From Xestospongia bergquistia (taxonomy: Eukaryota > Porifera > Demospongiae > Haplosclerida > Petrosiidae): a stretch of 64,000 bases of DNA. Position numbers and translations under genes: made by a program. The stretch covers positions 6,160,913-6,224,912 of the forward strand of contig OZ014421.1 of the NCBI GenBank assembly GCA_963965975.1, written 5' to 3'. This document shows, one piece after another, positions 59,568 to 64,000 of this stretch; the first letter of the stretch is position 1, and the number at the start of each line of letters is the position of its first letter. The notes under the pieces are model-generated. The model saw only the letters and a list, made by a program, of their open reading frames with translations. It did no database searches and had not been told where the DNA came from.

Positions 59568-62500
59568 CAAAGTGATGGCTTTCTTACAAAGTTCCACTGA
59601 GAATATCGGAGAGTGTTAACTCAAAAATGAGAGAGCTGAGATCTGGGACTTGAGATTCATTAAAAGAAGTGACATTAGTTAAATCTATGATTGAATCAAG
59701 CTGAGCAAATGTGGGAATACAGCGATTTGCAACTGTACACGAGAGAGATTACAATAAGATGTTACATATGTAAGAAATTATTAATACTTACGACTTTCAC
59801 TGCTAATGTAATATGGGGCACACTTTTCTTCAATAATAAGTTGAACAAGGGTCTGTGTGCATGCGTGTGTGTGTGTGTGTGTGTGTGGGGATATGAAAGT
59901 ATGAAAGAGAGAGCAAAAATATAATTTATTTGCATGTAGATTCTAGTACTCACAGCAGCAGCTGCCGTGGCTTCTACTGTGTCCAATATAGAGACATTAT
60001 TTAAGATATTAAATTGACTAGTATCAATTCCATCAACACAAATAGGATTAGCACGCAGTCCAACTTCATTCTCTGTCGGACAGGCAGTGACACAAACCTA
60101 CACGTATGAGAATTACATGTAACAGAATAAACTAATTATTACCTGTTGTGTGGAGCAGGAGAAGAAGTCACTAGCTTCAACATTACCAGTGATTAGGTCT
60201 GAGAAGGCTACAATACGAACGCATTTGGTCCAGTCGAAGAAAAGAAGAAATGGCGTGTCTCTAATGGAGGGATGTATGGATGGAAGTAGGATATCTGACA
60301 GACAAATCCACTCACTTCACTTCATCGTCTTTCCCACACAATCTTCCTTTGGAGTCCACTGGATACAACAATCGTTGGGGATTACCTTTAACCCAGGCTA
60401 AAGAAGACAACAGCTGGTATATCACATGATATCAGAGGGGAACTCACAATATACTCCAATAGCTAGCATGCCCACAATGAAAGCCAAAAACAAACCCAGA
60501 CAAAGGAGGTCCTTTGGGCGTCTAAAGAAGAAAGAGAATGAGTAATGGCTTCTACTACTCTGTAAATATTTACATGATCATGTAAATTATGTATTTGGTT
60601 TACAAGAAAACATATATTTTACAGGAAAACATGGACATTATATATTGTGTATTGTCCTTTTAAGGAAGTTGTGAATACCTTAACATGTTACTTGTAAGGT
60701 GATAGACTTGTTAGTAAACCATTGACACTTTGTGTTGTGAGTAAAACACCCCTAATAACAATATCATTGCAGCCAAATTAAACCACATTACCGTGGCAAC
60801 TATCTTAGACTATCTCTATATACTCTATATTAGGGACATATGTTCTAATGTATTATTCACTTATACTAAAGACAATTATAAGGTCCCAAAGTAGAAAGAA
60901 GTTTCATTGTATTCTGCTTCTATAAATACAATTATAATTTAGTAATGTACAAACAAACAGCTGCAAAAATATTTAATAACAAAATTTGAAAGATTTGTAT
61001 TATAGAGAACAATTTGGCACCTTGGAGACCATCCTTAGTACAGAGATCTCCTTAATAATGTGTTGAATACTATATCAAAGGATTAGTATGGGACTAGAAG
61101 ATGCTTTGTCATTAAGTTACATACTTATATGCTTCATATATAATTCTATCATACAAAAACTAGACAAGAATCCATATTTGTTTCATTATCATTTCTACTT
61201 TACTTTCAGTATTAATGTTTACACACATACACATTTTTGGACATTCAAAATGTAATTACAATGTTACTTGAAATATAAACATCATTGTTGTAAATCACCT
61301 GCTTTTTCCACGAATGGGTCCTTTGAAATCTGGAGAGTAGTAGGGTCTTTCTATATCAGAAGAGAAGATATTTACACATTATATTGTCATTCAATGATGT
61401 AAGAATGTACAAGATCATGTATCATGTACTAGAGATTAGATTATGCTGTGAAGGGGCTGTGCTCAAAGATCAAATGTTAAACAAAGAAAGATATCCTCTC
61501 TCTGGTTACAAATTTTCAATAGTAAATTTAGACTGCAGACAGAAGGAAGTGTAAATAGTTGTCTGAAACATCTATTACACATAGAAAATCTATTATCTAT
61601 AAAACTGTATTATGAACATGAAATATTATAATTAACAGAATCTACAAATAAACAGAACACAGCATTTATCACAGCAGCTGTAATTATTAGTACAATAAAT
61701 TAATTTATACATTTATATAATTACCAGCTGATTCTCAAATAACACTGATAATGTAGCACACATCCAGCTGCATTGATTACAAGGAAGCTACTGACTGCTA
61801 TAAGCAACAATTAACTACATTTAACTAATAAACATGATATAATTTTAAGTTATTCACTGTCTAGTTATATATATGTTATTCAACTGTCTAAATATGTATA
61901 TGTTATTCAACTGTCTAGTTAGTATATGTTATTCAACTGTATATGTGTGTTATGAAACAATCAATGATGTTAGTGTTTCAGCTGAACTTGTTTTTAACAA
62001 AGAGACATCTCAATATGCAAGCTAGCAAGCAAATGTTAAAATAATATTCACAGACGTGTTTAGACAAAAGCTACTATAATTATGTTATATAAACAACTAT
62101 AGATGTTAAATAACACATTTTGTCATTGCTACTAAAATGAGGTGAGAAAACAACTTTATTATAATCATCACATGTCAAGGTGTGTTTTGAGGTTTTTTAA
62201 CGCCGAATAGCACCTTTTAGCACCTAACTTAGATAGTCCTATACTCGTTAGCTTTATCTTCACCTACAACCTGTACTAGTAAATATGTATTACTAACTTG
62301 ATATATTTATTGACATTTCTACAGGTACATGTTTATAAATATTTAATAATTATTATGACTGAAATTATAGTCCAAACTTTTATATCCTCAGAACAGCCAT
62401 ATATTATCTGGTTCTATAAAGTAAATTGAATTATTAGTCCTATCATCTTTATAATGTTTCCATTTCAATTTCCTCATCACTTCCCAAACCAGTGAAGACA

Positions 62501-63131
62501 ATAGAATACAATGAAATAAATTAAATAGAAAAATAATTTTGTTTTTCCTTTCTGTTAATTTTATTAGTATAACAAACAATTATTATTATAACTATTGTTA
62601 GAACAGAATTAAAGGACAAAAGAACAGAGCTCTCGCTATGTTGCTCTTACTCCGAGTTTCACGCGTTATGTGATCATATATTTAATAACAAATTCATATA
62701 AGAGGAATTATGAATCATTTAACAAACTATGAATACAATGGAGACTATGAAAATTGCTGCCCCTCAAAATAGACTAGAGATTTGAGAAAGCATAACAGAA
62801 AAACTCTAATCTCCTATCATATCATTAAAGTTTAACTAACTAATAAATTAAAGGTTATAATATTATATTATATATTATCTATCCCCTGGGCTCTATTGAA
62901 GAGGTTATTATATTCAAAATATATATATATTATTATAAGTATGTACTACACACATTGGAATAATAACATTGGTACAATATCAATAACAAATAATCCCCTG
63001 CCTTTTTGGAGAGTATATTCTTATTGTATAAAGGAATGCATTATTTTGTTCCCCTGAAACTTATAGGTCTGACCTTTTCCTTCTTTCTCTTGAGAGCAAG
63101 CACCACAACAACCACAGAAAATGGCAGACAT
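55954..63131 (-). CDS. SLC44A: Choline transporter-like protein (SLC44 family)
   Basis: Multi-pass membrane protein of the CTL family (choline or related solute transport). Twenty-one exons: 63131-63074, 61350-61299, 60521-60448, 60397-60316, 60260-60143, 60097-59954, 59852-59792, 59732-59588, 59517-59434, 59330-59280, 59100-59039, 58797-58576, 58488-58389, 58296-58189, 57706-57589, 57469-57363, 57247-57071, 56911-56636, 56579-56417, 56316-56232, 56105-55954. Every phase agrees, giving 812 residues. Signature stretches: DFKGPIRGKSRRPKDLLC, WVKGNPQRLLYPVDSKGRLC, IIKEASKAIGYIPGVVFYP, IALGECTIAGAFASYYWAW, FHTGSLAFGALIIAIIQLIR, YINRQAYIEIAIYG, NNGFDQPYFMSNNL. About ten membrane helices are visible, with a large Cys- and Asn-rich outer loop after helix 1. 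It is longer than human SLC44A1 (657) or A2 (about 706), mainly through outer loops. The substrate cannot be read from sequence. Confidence 0.94.
56337..56411. repeat. (GA)n filling an SLC44 intron
   Basis: Almost the whole intron between exons 19 and 20 (56317-56416) is one dinucleotide tract, CT in the transcript, starting right after the GTAAG donor. Confidence 0.85.
57249..57320. repeat. (GA)n forming an SLC44 acceptor tract
   Basis: CT run in the transcript that leads directly into the CAG acceptor of exon 17, with no other polypyrimidine sequence. Confidence 0.85.
58810..58995. repeat. Intronic minisatellite, about 57 bp x 3
   Basis: Units with TATTGAATTATTGAGAACTT, then GGAATTGGACATTGAGTATA, then AATAATAGAAGTATGGG, in the SLC44 intron between exons 11 and 12. 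Open frames here are artefacts of the repeat. Confidence 0.8.
59522..59561. repeat. (GA)n forming an SLC44 acceptor tract
   Basis: CT run in the transcript, followed by CATTAAG, the acceptor of exon 9. Confidence 0.85.
60522..63073. other. SLC44 introns 1 and 2
   Basis: Two introns, about 0.8 and 1.7 kb, are the longest in this gene. The only visible structure is a short repeated ATATGTTATTCAACTGTCTA (61865-61945). No other exon is supported. Confidence 0.55.
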
Positions 63132-63362
63132 CTTCAGCTGGAGGAAGAGGTCTGTTTGTTTAGAGATGACGTGACTGGCGTTTTATAGAGCTTGTGCACA
63201 GAACTGCAAAATAGTTTAACGTACTATCCGTATTATAAGAATTCATTAATTATAATATTAATAATTATTGCAATTATGAAAATTAGTTTACTATTCCATT
63301 CTAATTGACGCACACGACACACCCAATTTTGAATGTGGGAAGGAGATACATAGGAGATTTTT
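63132..63362. promoter_or_regulatory. Divergent promoter region, SLC44 and unknown gene
   Basis: The start codons of the minus-strand SLC44 gene and the plus-strand gene are only 231 bases apart and face away from each other. The interval must hold both 5' UTRs and promoters. I see an AT-rich middle with ATTAATTATAATATTAATAA and no clear TATA box that I can assign. Confidence 0.6.
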
Positions 63363-64000
63363 ATGGAAGGTGGCCTTGAATCTTATTTACAAGCAGTGAG
63401 AGGTTCACTTGCGACAAAATTAAAATCCTCTACAACTACCAGGCAAAGTTCCACCCAACAATGGCTGAAAACCTCATCGTCAAACCCAACTCCTTCCACT
63501 CTTCCTCATAAACCGACAAATGATATAGAAAGGAATGTCTCGAGAGTTCATAGAGCAGGAGGAAAATCACATGACAATCAGGAGGATAGTTTTGACAGTG
63601 TTAGTATAACGAGTGATAGAACAAATACCTCAGTAAGTAAGATTAAAATAGTCGAAGGTGATATGTCATCTCAACTAAGTAGTCCTACTTCATCTACCAG
63701 TAATACTCGTTTTAGTAATAAGGATAAACATCCTTTGACAAAGAGGAAAGCGTATATACCTAGAGTTAATGATAACAGTGAAGAAATTATTAGAAATGAC
63801 GATTCATGGATTAATGCGTCATATGACTCTGATGATGATACTGATAGTGATTTTAATATATTACAAAACAATGTCTATACAATTGATGAACTAGAAGCCA
63901 TACCAAAATCTACCAAAAAATTCCAACAAAGTGACCAATCAAATGATAGCAATTCATCAAAAACATTAGATAACATTTCAGACATAGATAAAGATATTTC
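63363..64000 (+). CDS. Unrecognised Ser/Asp-rich protein, 5' part
   Basis: A single open frame runs from the ATG at 63363 to the window edge: 212 codons with no stop and no convincing intron. It starts MEGGLESYLQAVRGSLATKL. Composition is high in Ser, Thr, Asn and Asp, with an acidic run YDSDDDTDSDF near residue 163 and basic stretches such as KDKHPLTKRKAY. There is no signal peptide or membrane helix, and it looks disordered, as in nuclear or scaffold proteins. I do not recognise the family. The length and composition bias in AT-rich DNA argue strongly for real coding sequence. The gene continues beyond the window. Confidence 0.8.
   Translation, partial: MEGGLESYLQAVRGSLATKLKSSTTTRQSSTQQWLKTSSSNPTPSTLPHKPTNDIERNVSRVHRAGGKSHDNQEDSFDSVSITSDRTNTSVSKIKIVEGDMSSQLSSPTSSTSNTRFSNKDKHPLTKRKAYIPRVNDNSEEIIRNDDSWINASYDSDDDTDSDFNILQNNVYTIDELEAIPKSTKKFQQSDQSNDSNSSKTLDNISDIDKDI

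Overview
This is animal genomic DNA, not bacterial. Genes are split into many short exons by mostly short GT-AG introns. The sequence is AT-rich and full of microsatellites and minisatellites. The protein families (LIM-homeobox, receptor tyrosine phosphatase with Ig domains, fibrinogen-related protein, choline-transporter-like protein) are metazoan. The style (compact, AT-rich, short introns) fits a demosponge such as Amphimedon; that species call is inference. Exons were assembled by eye from splice signals, reading phase and remembered family consensus.

Layout. 1-6030: no convincing exons, but a three-copy dispersed repeat and small tandem duplications. 6031-7825 (+): last three exons of a CCCH zinc-finger, Pro/Gly/RG-rich protein. 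7826-11717: intergenic, with ATGG-type microsatellites. 11718-33691 (-): a receptor-type protein tyrosine phosphatase (signal peptide, Ig-like region, Ser/Thr-rich stalk, one transmembrane helix, one phosphatase domain with intact active-site motifs). Its introns hold several satellites, a foldback element and an intronless fibrinogen-domain gene on the opposite strand (14691-15632). 34680-35460: a decayed partial copy of that receptor's 5' exons. 37503-46224 (+): a complete five-exon LIM-homeobox gene of the Lhx3/4 class.

46916-49304 and 49918-52296 (+): two tandem medium-chain acyl-CoA dehydrogenase (ACADM) genes, about 3.4 kb apart. The duplicated unit also carried the last codons of the Lhx3/4 gene, left as a ghost between the two genes. 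52300-54580: non-coding, low-complexity sequence with a GC-rich hairpin and repeated TTTCCCGCC motifs. 54580-55536 (-): exons for the C-terminal POC1 centriole motif without the WD40 part, and with a one-base frameshift in the motif. 55954-63131 (-): a complete 21-exon SLC44 choline-transporter-like gene. 63363-64000 (+): the 5' end of an unrecognised Ser/Asp-rich protein that shares a 231-bp divergent promoter region with SLC44.

The genes do not form one pathway. The most distinctive points are the ACADM duplication with its homeobox ghost and uneven divergence, the orphan POC1 fragment, the nested fibrinogen gene, the receptor pseudo-exons, and the repeated use of CT microsatellites as splice-acceptor polypyrimidine tracts.
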